DNA of 64,000 nt, taken from NCBI RefSeq assembly GCF_947494555.1, contig NZ_CANLVF010000004.1:124001-188000 (forward strand), read 5' to 3'. Shown here one piece after another: positions 7,496 through 16,307 of the stretch; position 1 is the first letter of the stretch, and every line of letters starts with the position of its first letter. Source of the DNA: an uncultured Roseibium sp. GTDB lineage: Bacteria; Pseudomonadota; Alphaproteobacteria; Rhizobiales; Stappiaceae. A program made the position numbers and the translations under genes. Under the pieces are notes generated by a model that saw nothing but the letters and a program-made list of their open reading frames with translations, made no database searches and was not told the origin of the DNA.

Positions 7496-8470
7496 TCAGC
7501 TGGCGGGTTCGGCTTCCCGGGCGTCCTTGTCTTCCTTGGGCGTCTCCTCAGCTGCTTCCTCTGCAGCTGTCTCTTCGACGGCCTCTTCGGGCTCCGCAGC
7601 CTCGAGTTTTGGGAGCTCCACTTCGCGCTTCATCAGGATACCGCAAATACGCGCGATTGTTTCCTTCAGTTCCTGACGCGAGACCACCATATCGATCATA
7701 CCGTGATCCAGCAGGTATTCGGCGGTCTGAAAATCTTCCGGCAGCTTTTCGCGCACGGTCTGCTCGATGACGCGCCGCCCGGCGAACCCGATCTGCGCAC
7801 CCGGTTCGGCAATGTGAACGTCTCCCAGCATCGCATAGGAGGCAGATACGCCTCCAGTCGTCGGATTGGTCAGAACAACGATATAGGGAAGGCCGGCCTC
7901 GCGAAGCATCTGCACACCCACCGTTGTGCGCGGCATCTGCATGAGCGAGAGAATGCCTTCCTGCATGCGCGCCCCGCCGGAGGCGACGAACATGACGAAA
8001 GGCGTGCCGTCTTCAGCTGCTTTCATCATTCCCGCGAGAATCGCTTCACCGGCGGCCATTCCCAGCGACCCTGCGATGAAATCGAAATTCTGAACGGCAA
8101 TGGTCATGTCCATGCCGTTGACCTTGCCCTGGGCGACGATCACGGCTTCGTCTTCGCCGGACTTGGATCTCGCCTCTTTCAACCTGTCCGTATAACGCTT
8201 GGAATCGCGGAACTTGTGGGGATCCGCCTGAACCTCGGGAGTTTCGACTTTTGTGTAGTTACCATCGTCGAAAAAAGCCTCGACGCGCTTGCGGGCAGGC
8301 ATGCGCATGTGGTGGCCCGAATTCGGTACGACCCAGAGATTGGCTTCCAGATCCCGATGAAACACCATTTCACCGGTTTCAGGATCCTTGATCCATAGAT
8401 TTTCCGGGACTTCGCGCTTTTTCCAAAGGTCGCGAATCTTGGGGCGTACGATAGAGTTGATCCAGTTCAC
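7496..8470 (-). CDS. accD: Acetyl-CoA carboxylase carboxyltransferase subunit beta
   Basis: Beta half of the carboxyltransferase that transfers carboxyl from biotin carrier protein to acetyl-CoA, giving malonyl-CoA. The 324-residue product has the crotonase-like core ([54 protein letters not shown]). The N-terminal zinc ribbon has lost its cysteines: CPxC is KDPETG and CPNCG is VPNSGHH. A Glu/Ala-rich tail of ~40 residues ends the protein. Start is GTG 8470; no strong Shine-Dalgarno is seen. It lies between trpA and folC, the usual alphaproteobacterial order. Confidence 0.93.
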   Translation of the reverse strand: MNWINSIVRPKIRDLWKKREVPENLWIKDPETGEMVFHRDLEANLWVVPNSGHHMRMPARKRVEAFFDDGNYTKVETPEVQADPHKFRDSKRYTDRLKEARSKSGEDEAVIVAQGKVNGMDMTIAVQNFDFIAGSLGMAAGEAILAGMMKAAEDGTPFVMFVASGGARMQEGILSLMQMPRTTVGVQMLREAGLPYIVVLTNPTTGGVSASYAMLGDVHIAEPGAQIGFAGRRVIEQTVREKLPEDFQTAEYLLDHGMIDMVVSRQELKETIARICGILMKREVELPKLEAAEPEEAVEETAAEEAAEETPKEDKDAREAEPAS

Positions 8471-8551
8471 GTCACGCGCGTCCGTTTACTTGAGTAATGA
8501 CTAGGCGAAGATATGGGGTTCGCCTGAAATCCTTCAATTTGATCGGCCCAA

Positions 8552-9385
8552 TCAATTTGAGCGGGCGCGTTTGCAGCCCGCAGCCAGATCGGCGACAACA
8601 TCGACAACCGCCTGAACGGTGCCTTCCGTTGCCTTGCCCGCCTCGTCCAGGCTGTCGCGAATTGCATTCACAAGGACGGAGCCAACGACAACGCCATCAG
8701 CGTCCTTGCCAATGACCGCTGCCTGGTCTGCGGTCTTGACGCCAAATCCGACAGCAACGGGGAGCTCGGTGTGCCCCTTTATTCGGTTGACGGCAGCCGT
8801 GACCTGGCCGGTATCGGCAATATTCGCGCCGGTAATACCGGTGACCGAAACGTAATAAACGAAACCGGAAGTGTTGGCCAGAACGGCCGGAAGACGTTTG
8901 TCGTCGGTCGTTGGCGTTGCCAGACGAATAAAATTCAGACCGGCCTCGAGCGCTGGAATACAGAGTTCGTCATCGGCTTCCGCCGGTATGTCCACGATGA
9001 TAAATCCATCGACACCGGCTTCTTTGGCCACGTGGACGAACTTCTTCGGGTCACGCACGTAAATGGGATTGTAGTAGCCCATGAGGATAATGGGCGTGTC
9101 GTCGTCCTGCTCGCGGAACCTGCGCACCATGTCCAGCGTCTTGTCCATGGTCTGACCGGCCGCGAGGGCCCGCTGGTTGCCGAGCTGGATCGGAACGCCT
9201 TCCGCCATCGGGTCTGAAAAGGGCATGCCGAGCTCAATGACGTCGGCGCCTGCTCCGGGCAAAGCGTTGAGGACCGCCTGGGACGTATCCAGATCGGGGT
9301 CGCCTGCCGTCACAAAGGTGATCAAGGCGGGCCGGCCCGCCTCCGCACAAGCCTTGAAGCGGCGATCGATACGCGTTTCCGTCAT
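8552..9385 (-). CDS. trpA: Tryptophan synthase alpha chain
   Basis: Cleaves indole-3-glycerol phosphate to indole and glyceraldehyde 3-phosphate; indole is channelled to TrpB. The 277-residue product shows [17 protein letters not shown] (catalytic Glu and the substrate loop, near residues 50-66), the second catalytic acid in the [14 protein letters not shown] region, and the phosphate-binding [10 protein letters not shown] and GVVVGSVLV segments near residues 215-240. Start is ATG 9385. It precedes accD by 81 bases. Unusually, its partner trpB is not adjacent: about 970 bases with two small genes separate them. Confidence 0.95.
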   Translation of the reverse strand: MTETRIDRRFKACAEAGRPALITFVTAGDPDLDTSQAVLNALPGAGADVIELGMPFSDPMAEGVPIQLGNQRALAAGQTMDKTLDMVRRFREQDDDTPIILMGYYNPIYVRDPKKFVHVAKEAGVDGFIIVDIPAEADDELCIPALEAGLNFIRLATPTTDDKRLPAVLANTSGFVYYVSVTGITGANIADTGQVTAAVNRIKGHTELPVAVGFGVKTADQAAVIGKDADGVVVGSVLVNAIRDSLDEAGKATEGTVQAVVDVVADLAAGCKRARSN

Positions 9386-9543
9386 GCAGCTTTTCCCCTG
9401 CCGCTTTCACGCGGCCCGTTTGCTCATTTCAATCACAGAGCGGTGTAGGGGAGCGGGCAAGCCCATGTCAATCAAGAACATGGCAATTGCGCAATAAGCT
9501 TAAATCCGAACGAAAACCTGAGCAGGTGCCCGGGTTTGCTTGC

Positions 9544-9714
9544 TTAGCGCTTATTGAAGTGCTTGTTGAATGCATAGCTGGAAATCTCGGTACGGTCGAG
9601 GCCAAGCTGTGCAAGTTCGGTTGAATTCATCCGGTTCAGGCGTTCAAACTCGTTCGCTGCGCGGCGAGCAGAGCGGATGTCGCGGACAAAACCTGTCAGA
9701 AGATCGATGTTCAT
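9544..9714 (-). CDS. Small DUF1127 family protein
   Basis: A 56-residue basic protein beginning MNIDLLTGFV at ATG 9714, which has a GGAAA Shine-Dalgarno about five bases upstream; an earlier in-frame codon at 9756 lacks a comparable site. The NEFERLNRMNSTELAQLGL segment is the DUF1127 signature (helix ending in a conserved leucine-glycine-leucine). Relatives are small RNA-binding or phosphate/carbon-regulation proteins in alphaproteobacteria; a role here is not shown by the sequence. It sits between trpB and trpA on the same strand, in an AT-richer islet, and diverges from another small gene at 9978. Confidence 0.75.
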   Translation of the reverse strand: MNIDLLTGFVRDIRSARRAANEFERLNRMNSTELAQLGLDRTEISSYAFNKHFNKR

Positions 9715-9934
9715 TTCGTTTCCTTTCGTCCTGGTCGAACAGCGGAGCACCGCCATTCATGTCCTGCAGCGAACATAGACATTGCTGCACTGCAAACAAC
9801 ACACAAGAATGCAATGCAGCACCCCCATTACCGAATGGCTGCGTGTCCGCTGTCCTCCTGAAGCGGCTTATAAAAATGCATAGCTGGCTTAACTGACTTG
9901 CAGAAAATGCAGGTTCAAATGTGCACAAAGTGCG

Positions 9935-9968
9935 CTTATCTTGACCGAGATGAAATCAAAAAGATAAG
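9935..9968 (+). promoter_or_regulatory. Inverted repeat touching the ribosome binding site of the 78-residue gene
   Basis: CTTATCTT at 9935-9942 pairs perfectly with AAGATAAG at 9961-9968, 18-nt loop. The second arm runs into the Shine-Dalgarno AAGGAG, so folding would partly hide it. The surrounding 9715-9977 gap is AT-rich and must hold both divergent promoters; no clear sigma-70 boxes were picked out with confidence. Confidence 0.4.
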
Positions 9969-9977
9969 GAGCTGAAA

Positions 9978-10214
9978 ATGGCCCATTCTCTGTTCGAACC
10001 GGCTCCCACTCCGCTTCGGGAACTGATCTGGCAACGGGTCAGGGCATTCAACCTTGGAGGAAATCAAGACGCATCCGGCGACGCCGGGGCGGAGGCACAG
10101 ACCGATCCGGCACTGCTGCAACAATCCGCGCAGCTCGATGCACGTGGCAGGCTGGCTCTTCTGGAAGCCGTGCTCACATCCAAACCCATCAAAAACAAAA
10201 CCGCGCGTCTCTGA
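9978..10214 (+). CDS. Small hypothetical protein (78 residues)
   Basis: I do not recognise this protein. It begins at ATG 9978 with AAGGAG seven bases upstream. The N-terminal half (LFEPAPTPLRELIWQRVRAF) could be an amphipathic helix; the middle is acidic, Gly/Ala/Gln-rich and probably disordered; the end (LLEAVLTSKPIKNKTARL) is basic. There is no signal peptide or membrane segment. The stop codon lies inside a strong hairpin that also ends the leftward trpB transcript. It is transcribed opposite to the trp genes and diverges from the DUF1127 gene, so the two form a small islet splitting trpB from trpA. The good ribosome site and matched terminator support a real gene. Confidence 0.55.
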   Translation: MAHSLFEPAPTPLRELIWQRVRAFNLGGNQDASGDAGAEAQTDPALLQQSAQLDARGRLALLEAVLTSKPIKNKTARL

Positions 10215-10221
10215 CGCGCGG
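10201..10221. terminator. Bidirectional terminator hairpin, small gene / trpB
   Basis: Perfect 9-bp stem CCGCGCGTC (10201-10209) with GACGCGCGG (10213-10221). The plus-strand run AAAAACAAAA before it supplies a U-tract for leftward transcripts from trpB. On the plus strand only CTAAAGC follows, so rightward termination should be weaker. If it works leftward, trpA needs its own promoter or read-through. Confidence 0.7.
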
Positions 10222-10356
10222 CTAAAGCATTTAGTGAATAGGCTGGGTCACCTGTCGCTGCCCGAAATCACGGATTTCAAAGCGAAAGGTGACGAGTTTT
10301 GTTTCAAGATTTTCCCGAAACGCTATTTCACAGTCCCTCGTGCGATTTGGCACAGG

Positions 10357-11571
10357 TTACATTTCGAAACCAAGCATCTGCCCGACGGCGAAAACGTCCT
10401 TGTCGCCGCGGCCGCACAGGTTCATGACAAGGATCTGGTCCTTGTCCATCTGCGGTGCCAGCTTGACGACATGGGCCAGAGCATGGGCGGGTTCCAGTGC
10501 CGGAATGATCCCCTCGACACGTGTCAGCATCTGGAACGCATCCAGCGCTTCATTGTCCATGATAGGGACATATTCAACCCGGCCGATTTCCTTCAGCCAG
10601 GAATGTTCCGGACCGATGCCGGGATAGTCCAATCCTGCGGAGATCGAGTGTCCCTCGAAAATCTGGCCGTCGTCATCCTGAAGGAGATAGGTTCGGTTGC
10701 CGTGCAGGACACCGGGCTTTCCAGCCGTCAGGGACGCGCAGTGTTCTTCGCCGACCAAGCCGCGACCGCCCGCTTCGACGCCGTAGATCTTAACGTCCTT
10801 GTCATCGAGAAATGGATGAAACAGACCGATTGCATTGGATCCGCCGCCGACGGCTGCCACAAGCGCATCCGGCAGACGTCCTTCAGCTTCCAGCATCTGC
10901 TCCCGCAATTCCTTGCCGATCACCGACTGGAAATCGCGCACCATTTCCGGATAGGGATGCGGGCCTGCTGCGGTTCCGATCAGGTAATAGGTATCTTCGA
11001 CATTGGTGACCCAGTCGCGGAGCGCCTCGTTCATGGCGTCTTTCAAGGTGCCGGCACCAGCCGTCACCGGAACGATCTCAGCGCCGAGCAGTTTCATGCG
11101 GAAGACGTTCGGTTTCTGGCGCTCGACATCGGTTGCGCCCATGTAAACAACGCATGGAAGACCAAACCGCGCACACACCGTTGCCGTTGCAACGCCGTGT
11201 TGCCCAGCGCCTGTCTCTGCAATAATGCGGGTCTTGCCCATCCGCTTGGCAAGCAGGATCTGACCGAGGCAATTGTTGATCTTGTGTGAACCCGTGTGGT
11301 TCAGCTCGTCGCGTTTGAAATAGATCTTCGCGCCGCCCAGCTCTTCCGTCAGACGTTCTGCAAAATAAAGCGGTGAGGGCCGTCCGGTGTAGTGCTTGTT
11401 CAGGGTCTCGATCTCGGCGTGGAACGCCGGATCGTTCTTGGCATCCTTGTAGTGCTGCTCCAGATCGAGGATCAGCGGCATCAGGGTTTCGGCGACATAG
11501 CGGCCGCCGAATATCCCGAAGTGTCCACGATCGTCCGGACCCGTCCGGATGCTGTTCGCCATATCGTTCAC
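10357..11571 (-). CDS. trpB: Tryptophan synthase beta chain
   Basis: PLP enzyme that joins indole with serine to form tryptophan. The 404-residue product carries the PLP-lysine motif HTGSHKINN near residue 95, [10 protein letters not shown] near residue 117, and the phosphate-binding GGGSNA near residue 240. Start is GTG 11571 with AAGGAG seven bases upstream; an ATG nine bases later is possible but worse placed. It follows trpF by 32 bases. A terminator-like hairpin lies ~135 bases beyond its stop, before the islet that separates it from trpA. Confidence 0.95.
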   Translation of the reverse strand: MNDMANSIRTGPDDRGHFGIFGGRYVAETLMPLILDLEQHYKDAKNDPAFHAEIETLNKHYTGRPSPLYFAERLTEELGGAKIYFKRDELNHTGSHKINNCLGQILLAKRMGKTRIIAETGAGQHGVATATVCARFGLPCVVYMGATDVERQKPNVFRMKLLGAEIVPVTAGAGTLKDAMNEALRDWVTNVEDTYYLIGTAAGPHPYPEMVRDFQSVIGKELREQMLEAEGRLPDALVAAVGGGSNAIGLFHPFLDDKDVKIYGVEAGGRGLVGEEHCASLTAGKPGVLHGNRTYLLQDDDGQIFEGHSISAGLDYPGIGPEHSWLKEIGRVEYVPIMDNEALDAFQMLTRVEGIIPALEPAHALAHVVKLAPQMDKDQILVMNLCGRGDKDVFAVGQMLGFEM

Positions 11572-11603
11572 GCGTTTACTCCTTACACCGGATCGTCCGG
11601 AAA

Positions 11604-12248
11604 TCAGGCGCTTTTGGCCGCCGCCACAAAAGCGCGAATTAAGTCGCTGTCCTTGACGCCTTTCTCGCGCTCAACGCCGGACGAAACGTCGACCGCAGAA
11701 ACGCCGCTCTGGCGAATTGCGTCGCCTACATTTGCCGGGTCAAGACCGCCCGACAGGAGGAAAGGCTTCTTAAGATCCAGGTCCTTCAGCAATGTCCAGT
11801 CGTAGGAGACCCCGTTTCCGCCGGGAAGCTCCGAATCCTTCGGCGGTTTTGCGTCAAACAGGATCCAGTCTGCAACAATAGAGTAGAATTCGGCGCGTTC
11901 CAGATCCTCCGGCGCCTCGACCGAAAGGGCCTTCATGACCTTGGTCCCCTGCATCACCTTTGCTGCAGCCAGAGCTTCCGGGGCTTCCGAGCCGTGAAAC
12001 TGGATAATGTCGGGTTCGACAAGTTCCCGGATCCGCGACAATCCGTCCGGATCCATGTTTACTGTCACCGCAACAATCTCCGCCTTGCCGCGCGCCATGT
12101 CAGCCAGCTTGCAGGCCTTGCTCAAAGACACGTGCCGCGGGCTCTTGGGAAAAAACATCAGGCCAACCATATCCGCACCAGCGTCAAGCGCGGCTTCCAT
12201 GGTCTCCTCGGTCGACAGACCGCAGATTTTGACTTGAATATCAGACAT
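11604..12248 (-). CDS. trpF: Phosphoribosylanthranilate isomerase
   Basis: Isomerises N-(5'-phosphoribosyl)anthranilate in tryptophan synthesis. The 214-residue TIM barrel begins [12 protein letters not shown], with the catalytic cysteine in KICGL, has QFHGSE near residue 83, DAKPP near residue 132 and the phosphate-binding [10 protein letters not shown] near residue 167. Start is ATG 12248. It is the first gene of the leftward trpF-trpB unit. The only neighbour upstream is a divergent hydrolase, so the promoter should lie in 12249-12400. No leader peptide or attenuator was recognised there. Confidence 0.94.
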   Translation of the reverse strand: MSDIQVKICGLSTEETMEAALDAGADMVGLMFFPKSPRHVSLSKACKLADMARGKAEIVAVTVNMDPDGLSRIRELVEPDIIQFHGSEAPEALAAAKVMQGTKVMKALSVEAPEDLERAEFYSIVADWILFDAKPPKDSELPGGNGVSYDWTLLKDLDLKKPFLLSGGLDPANVGDAIRQSGVSAVDVSSGVEREKGVKDSDLIRAFVAAAKSA

Positions 12249-12400
12249 GGGATCGAGGTATCGCTGCTGTTGAGCGGTTTGTCAAAAGGGGATTTCAGGC
12301 TTATTGCCTCGCGTAAGCGCGTTAGGCGACGGCTCGGACCGGATCAAACTGGTTTCAGGTCCGGGCCGCCGTGCGCAGTAACAACCGAGAGCTGACATTC

Positions 12401-13177
12401 ATGCTTCACTACAGCCAGTCCGGCGAGCGCGAACAAGCAACCATCGTTTTTCTTCACGCAGCCGGTTTTGACGGGCGGATCTGGAGGAAAACGCAGGAGC
12501 TTTTGCCTGACTTTAATTGCGTATGCCCGGATCTGCCAGGACATGGAAACTCCCGGCAGGTTCCCGTTCATGACTTCGATGCGGCGGCCGAGGAGGTGGC
12601 GAATCTCATATCAAGTCTTGGCAAAGGTCCGATACATCTCGCCGGGCTTTCCATGGGGTCGTATATCGGATTCCGCCTTATGGTCCGGCGTCCGGATCTT
12701 GTAAAAAACGCCGTTTTCAGCGGTTTTCAACATGATCCCATACGCGTTTCCGTTTTCATACGCGCCTTGATGCATGGGTCTTCCTGGATGATGAACTCCA
12801 AACGAAACCGCGAAAAAATGGCGCGGTCGCTTGGCGTTGCGGACGCGAGCCTTGTCAGCTTCAAGGGAAGCAAGCCCATCGCGACCTCGAGCACGATGCG
12901 GAAAATCACCTCGCTGGCGCTGAATTTCGACGTGTCGCCGGACCTTTCCAACGTCATGACGCCCACGCTCGTTCTCGCCGGTGAATCCGAGCACCCGGCA
13001 ATCCTTTCATCGCTCTCCACGTTTCAATCCGAATTGCCGAACTGCGCTGCGCGGGTGATCCCCGGGCACGGCCACGGATGGATCGCCCGCGAACCCGAGC
13101 TCTTCGCCGATAGCCTGCGTGCCTGGTTCTCGGAAACCCCTCTTCCGGACGGTCTGACGACAATCGCAGAGGAGTGA
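12401..13177 (+). CDS. Alpha/beta hydrolase
   Basis: Alpha/beta-hydrolase fold enzyme of about 258 residues. The oxyanion segment FLHAAGFDGRIW near residue 20, the nucleophile elbow GLSMGS near residue 86, and the catalytic histidine in GHGHGW near residue 225 are all visible; the acid is probably in the APTLVLAGESEH-like stretch (TPTLVLAGESEHP). Substrate cannot be told from sequence; relatives include esterases, lactonases and 3-oxoadipate enol-lactonase-like proteins. I choose ATG 12401; a GTG at 12371 in frame would add ten residues with no better ribosome site. It diverges from trpF and is followed by a repeat element. Confidence 0.75.
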   Translation: MLHYSQSGEREQATIVFLHAAGFDGRIWRKTQELLPDFNCVCPDLPGHGNSRQVPVHDFDAAAEEVANLISSLGKGPIHLAGLSMGSYIGFRLMVRRPDLVKNAVFSGFQHDPIRVSVFIRALMHGSSWMMNSKRNREKMARSLGVADASLVSFKGSKPIATSSTMRKITSLALNFDVSPDLSNVMTPTLVLAGESEHPAILSSLSTFQSELPNCAARVIPGHGHGWIAREPELFADSLRAWFSETPLPDGLTTIAEE

Positions 13178-13239
13178 GGGCGGTTAAGTGGCCATTTCGT
13201 CCAGCGAGGCCGGTCTACTTTTTAGAAAACTGGGCGCAG

Positions 13240-13345
13240 GCTCACCGATCCCGGATCTCCTTTCAGTCGTCCGGGATGACGAAATCAGTCAGAGCCTTCG
13301 TCATCCCGGCCAAGCGCAGCGCTGAGCCGGGATCGGAGAGCCCCT
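13240..13345. repeat. Dispersed repeat, copy 1 (about 106 bp)
   Basis: Nearly identical to 13758-13867 in the same orientation. Each copy starts GCTCACCGATCCCGGATC and ends GAGCCGGGATCGGAG plus a few bases. Inside each, GGGATGACGAA is answered by TTCGTCATCCC and GATCCCGG by CCGGGATC, so a copy can fold into one long hairpin. The middle spacer is the least conserved part. It resembles the GTCATCCCGG-type interspersed palindromes of alphaproteobacteria. Confidence 0.85.
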
Positions 13346-13439
13346 ATGCCAACAGTTTGACGAGCAAATTCACGTTGCGATTTGTGCCCATCACTCCAGT
13401 TTCTCAGGGTCTCGGACGTTCGTTTCATGAATAGAAACA

Positions 13440-13727
13440 TCATTGGTTCAATGTGAGATAAAGGTCTTCCCAGGCGGGATTCATCTTTTCGATCAAGTCG
13501 AACTTCCATTGGCGCCGCCAGCGTTTGATCTGTTTTTCCCGGGTGATTGCCGCGGCTATCTCCGGGTGGTTCTCGTACCAGACCAGTGTCCTGATGCCGT
13601 ATTTTTCGGTGAAGCCCGGAACGAGGCCTTCACGGTGTTCGTATATCCGGCGCTTCAAATCCGTGGTGACGCCGGTATAGAGCGTTTCATAGGGTCGCGA
13701 GGCGAGAATGTAGACCCAGGCCGACAA
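13440..13727 (-). CDS. GIY-YIG nuclease domain protein
   Basis: A 95-residue single-domain protein of the GIY-YIG superfamily, close to the small YhbQ/UPF0213 type. The signature is seen as WVYILASRPYETLYTGVTTD at residues ~4-23 (the two Y-containing strands), then LKRRIYEHREG with the conserved Arg and His, and a Glu in ITREKQIKRW near residue 65. The signature tyrosines and the Arg are therefore present. The gene lies exactly between two direct copies of a dispersed repeat, which suggests it arrived or duplicated with them. Biological role of these single-domain proteins is unknown. Confidence 0.82.
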   Translation of the reverse strand: MSAWVYILASRPYETLYTGVTTDLKRRIYEHREGLVPGFTEKYGIRTLVWYENHPEIAAAITREKQIKRWRRQWKFDLIEKMNPAWEDLYLTLNQ

Positions 13728-13757
13728 GGGTTTTCCTGTTCAAAACGGTCTTCTGTG

Positions 13758-13867
13758 GCTCACCGATCCCGGATCTCCTTTCAGTCGTCCGAGATGACGA
13801 TGTTGAGTTCAATTGTCCTTCGTCATCCCGGCCAAGCGTAGCGCTGAGCCGGGATCGGAGGGCCCCT
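13758..13867. repeat. Dispersed repeat, copy 2 (about 110 bp)
   Basis: Second copy of the element at 13240-13345, same orientation. It differs at a few positions (for example GTCCGAGATGACGA in place of GTCCGGGATGACGA) and in the spacer. It ends 22 bases before the malic enzyme stop and could serve as a hairpin at that transcript's 3' end. With copy 1 it brackets the GIY-YIG gene. Confidence 0.85.
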
Positions 13868-13889
13868 GCGCCTCTTGTGATCTTCAACC

Positions 13890-16172
13890 CTAAGACACGT
13901 TGAATGCCGCAATTGCCGCCATGTTGACGATGTCGCTGTCCTTGGCGCCGATGGGCAGGATCTGGATCGACTTGTCGAATCCGGTCAGAAGCGGCCCGAT
14001 GACCGTCGCGCCGCCCAGCTCCTGAAGCATCTTGGTGGAAATCGACGCGGAGTGGAACGCCGGCATGACAAGGACGTTGGCAGGGCCCGAGAGACGGCAG
14101 AACGGATAGGCAGACATCCGGTCCATGTTGAGGGCAACGTCCGCGGCCATGTCGCCGTCATATTCAAAGTCCACCCGGCGCCGGTCGAGGATTTTCACTG
14201 CCTCGATGACCTTCTCCGAACGCTCTCCGTGAGGATGACCGAAAGTGGAATAGGCCAGCATGGCAACGCGCGGCTCATAACCAAGCTTCCGGGCAACGTG
14301 CGCTGCTTCTTCGGCGATGTCGGCCAGCTCTTCGGAGTTGGGCATATCGATGACTGCCGTATCAGCAATCAAAACAGTCCTGCCGCGCACGAGCACGAGG
14401 GAAACGCCGATGACACGGTGACCCGGCTTTGGATCGATGGTTGCCTTTACGGTATCGAGCGCGACGGAATAGTTCCGCGTTAGGCCGGTGACCATGGCGT
14501 CGGCATCGCCGCGCGCGATCATGATGGCACCCCAGTAGTTCCGGTCGTTGTTGACCATGCGCTGACAGTCACGAAGCAGGTAACCCTTGCGCTGCAGACG
14601 GCCATAAAGATATTGCGCGTAGTCGGTATTCCGGTCGGACAGCCGCGCGTTTTGTATTGAGATGCCCGCGCGATCGATGTCAACACCGGCCTGTTCGGCC
14701 ATGGACTGGATTTCGTCCTCGCGGCCGATGAGGATCGCCTCGCCGAGGCCCTGTGCAACGAATGCTGCAGCGGCACGGATGACCGGTTCTTCCTCGCCCT
14801 CGGCAAAGACGACACGCTTTGGCTGCTGGCGCACCTTGGTAAAGATGCGTTGCAACGTTCCGGCGATCGGGTCGCGTCTTGCAGAAAGCTGATGCTTGTA
14901 GGCTTCCATATCGACGATGGGCCGTTTGGCAACGCCTGAATCCATGGCGGCCTGGGCAACAGCGGGCGGAATGGCGTGGATGAGGCGCGGGTCGAAAGGC
15001 ACCGGAATGATGTATTCAGGACCGAATTTCGGCCGGTTACCGCGATAGGCGGCCGCAACCTCGTCCGGAACTTCCTCGCGCGCAAGCTGGGCGAGCGCCT
15101 CCGCACAGGCCACCTTCATTTCATCGTTGATAGTCGTCGCATGAACATCGAGCGCACCCCGAAAGATATAGGGAAAACCGAGCACGTTGTTGACCTGGTT
15201 CGGATAGTCGGACCGGCCGGTTGCGACAATGGCATCGTCCCGGACGGCAGCCGCTTCTTCCGGCGTGATCTCCGGGTCCGGGTTGGCCATAGCGAAAATA
15301 ATCGGATTTGGTGCCATGACACGCAACATGTCCGGCGTCAGTGCGCCTTTGACAGAGACGCCGAAAAAGACATCCGCCCCTTTCATCGCGTCATAGAGCG
15401 AGCGGTCGGAGGTTTCGATGGCATGCGCAGATTTCCATTGGTTCATGCCTTCGGCGCGTCCCTTGTAGATCACGCCCTTGGTATCGCACAGAGTGATGTT
15501 GTCGTGCGGAATGCCCATCGCCTTGACGAGTTCGATACAGGCAATGCCCGCTGCACCTGCACCGTTGCAGACGACTTTCGTGGTCTTCATGTCCCGCCCG
15601 GTCAGGTGTAATGCGTTGAACAATCCGGCGGCCGCAATAATGGCTGTCCCGTGCTGATCGTCATGAAAGACCGGAATGTCCATCAGCTCGCGCAGGCGTT
15701 GTTCGATAATGAAGCAATCAGGTGCCTTGATGTCCTCAAGATTTATTCCGCCGAAGGAAGGGCCTAGATAGCGGACCGAATTGACGAACTCCTCGACATC
15801 CTGCGTTTCGACCTCAAGGTCGATCGAATCGACGTCTGCGAAGCGCTTGAAGAGAACGGACTTGCCTTCCATCACCGGTTTGGAGGCCAAAGCGCCCAGA
15901 TTTCCGAGGCCAAGGATGGCAGTACCATTCGAGATGACGGCGACCAGATTGCCCTTGGTCGTATAGTCGTAGGCGCGGCTCGGATCCTCCGCGATCGCGC
16001 GCACCGGCACCGCCACGCCGGGTGAATAGGCCAGCGACAGGTCGCGCTGCGTCGCCATCGGTTTGGTCGGCGTGACTTCCAGCTTGCCGGGGCGGCCCTG
16101 CTGGTGAAATTGCAGTGCTTCCTGGTCGGTGAAGCTGATACTTGTTTTCGGCGAAGACTTGTCAGTGGACAT
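13890..16172 (-). CDS. maeB: NADP-dependent malic enzyme with C-terminal phosphotransacetylase-like domain
   Basis: Oxidatively decarboxylates malate to pyruvate. The ~760-residue product is the long MaeB type. Residues ~1-430 are malic enzyme (LAYSPGVAVPV near 50, FHDDQHGTA near 170, VCNGAGAAGIACIEL near 195, AMANPDPEITPEEA near 285). Residues ~440-760 are a phosphotransacetylase-like domain (RVVFAEGEEEPVIRAA, PVAH-region ending in LPIGAKDSDIVNMAA), which in such fusions is usually regulatory rather than catalytic. I choose ATG 16172 (MSTDKSS), with AGAGGAAA upstream, over ATG 16199. It diverges from mutS. Confidence 0.93.
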   Translation of the reverse strand: MSTDKSSPKTSISFTDQEALQFHQQGRPGKLEVTPTKPMATQRDLSLAYSPGVAVPVRAIAEDPSRAYDYTTKGNLVAVISNGTAILGLGNLGALASKPVMEGKSVLFKRFADVDSIDLEVETQDVEEFVNSVRYLGPSFGGINLEDIKAPDCFIIEQRLRELMDIPVFHDDQHGTAIIAAAGLFNALHLTGRDMKTTKVVCNGAGAAGIACIELVKAMGIPHDNITLCDTKGVIYKGRAEGMNQWKSAHAIETSDRSLYDAMKGADVFFGVSVKGALTPDMLRVMAPNPIIFAMANPDPEITPEEAAAVRDDAIVATGRSDYPNQVNNVLGFPYIFRGALDVHATTINDEMKVACAEALAQLAREEVPDEVAAAYRGNRPKFGPEYIIPVPFDPRLIHAIPPAVAQAAMDSGVAKRPIVDMEAYKHQLSARRDPIAGTLQRIFTKVRQQPKRVVFAEGEEEPVIRAAAAFVAQGLGEAILIGREDEIQSMAEQAGVDIDRAGISIQNARLSDRNTDYAQYLYGRLQRKGYLLRDCQRMVNNDRNYWGAIMIARGDADAMVTGLTRNYSVALDTVKATIDPKPGHRVIGVSLVLVRGRTVLIADTAVIDMPNSEELADIAEEAAHVARKLGYEPRVAMLAYSTFGHPHGERSEKVIEAVKILDRRRVDFEYDGDMAADVALNMDRMSAYPFCRLSGPANVLVMPAFHSASISTKMLQELGGATVIGPLLTGFDKSIQILPIGAKDSDIVNMAAIAAFNVS

Positions 16173-16307
16173 GGCGCAGGCGTTTCCTCTCGGTCGCACT
16201 TCTTAACGAGGCGGGACCCTGACCTTATCCCCTGGAAAATGAAGCCTCAAGCCGGGATGGCATAACCCTTTTGTGGAATGGCCGGCGAGGTTTGATACGT
16301 ATTTGGC

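Noticed and set aside
13174..13434. Plus-strand open frame of 86 codons after the hydrolase
   Set aside because: It translates the dispersed repeat itself (FVIPAKRSAEPGSE), a common artefact.
13240..13867. CRISPR-like array
   Set aside because: Only two copies, about 106-110 bp, with a protein gene between; no regular short repeats or spacers anywhere in the window.
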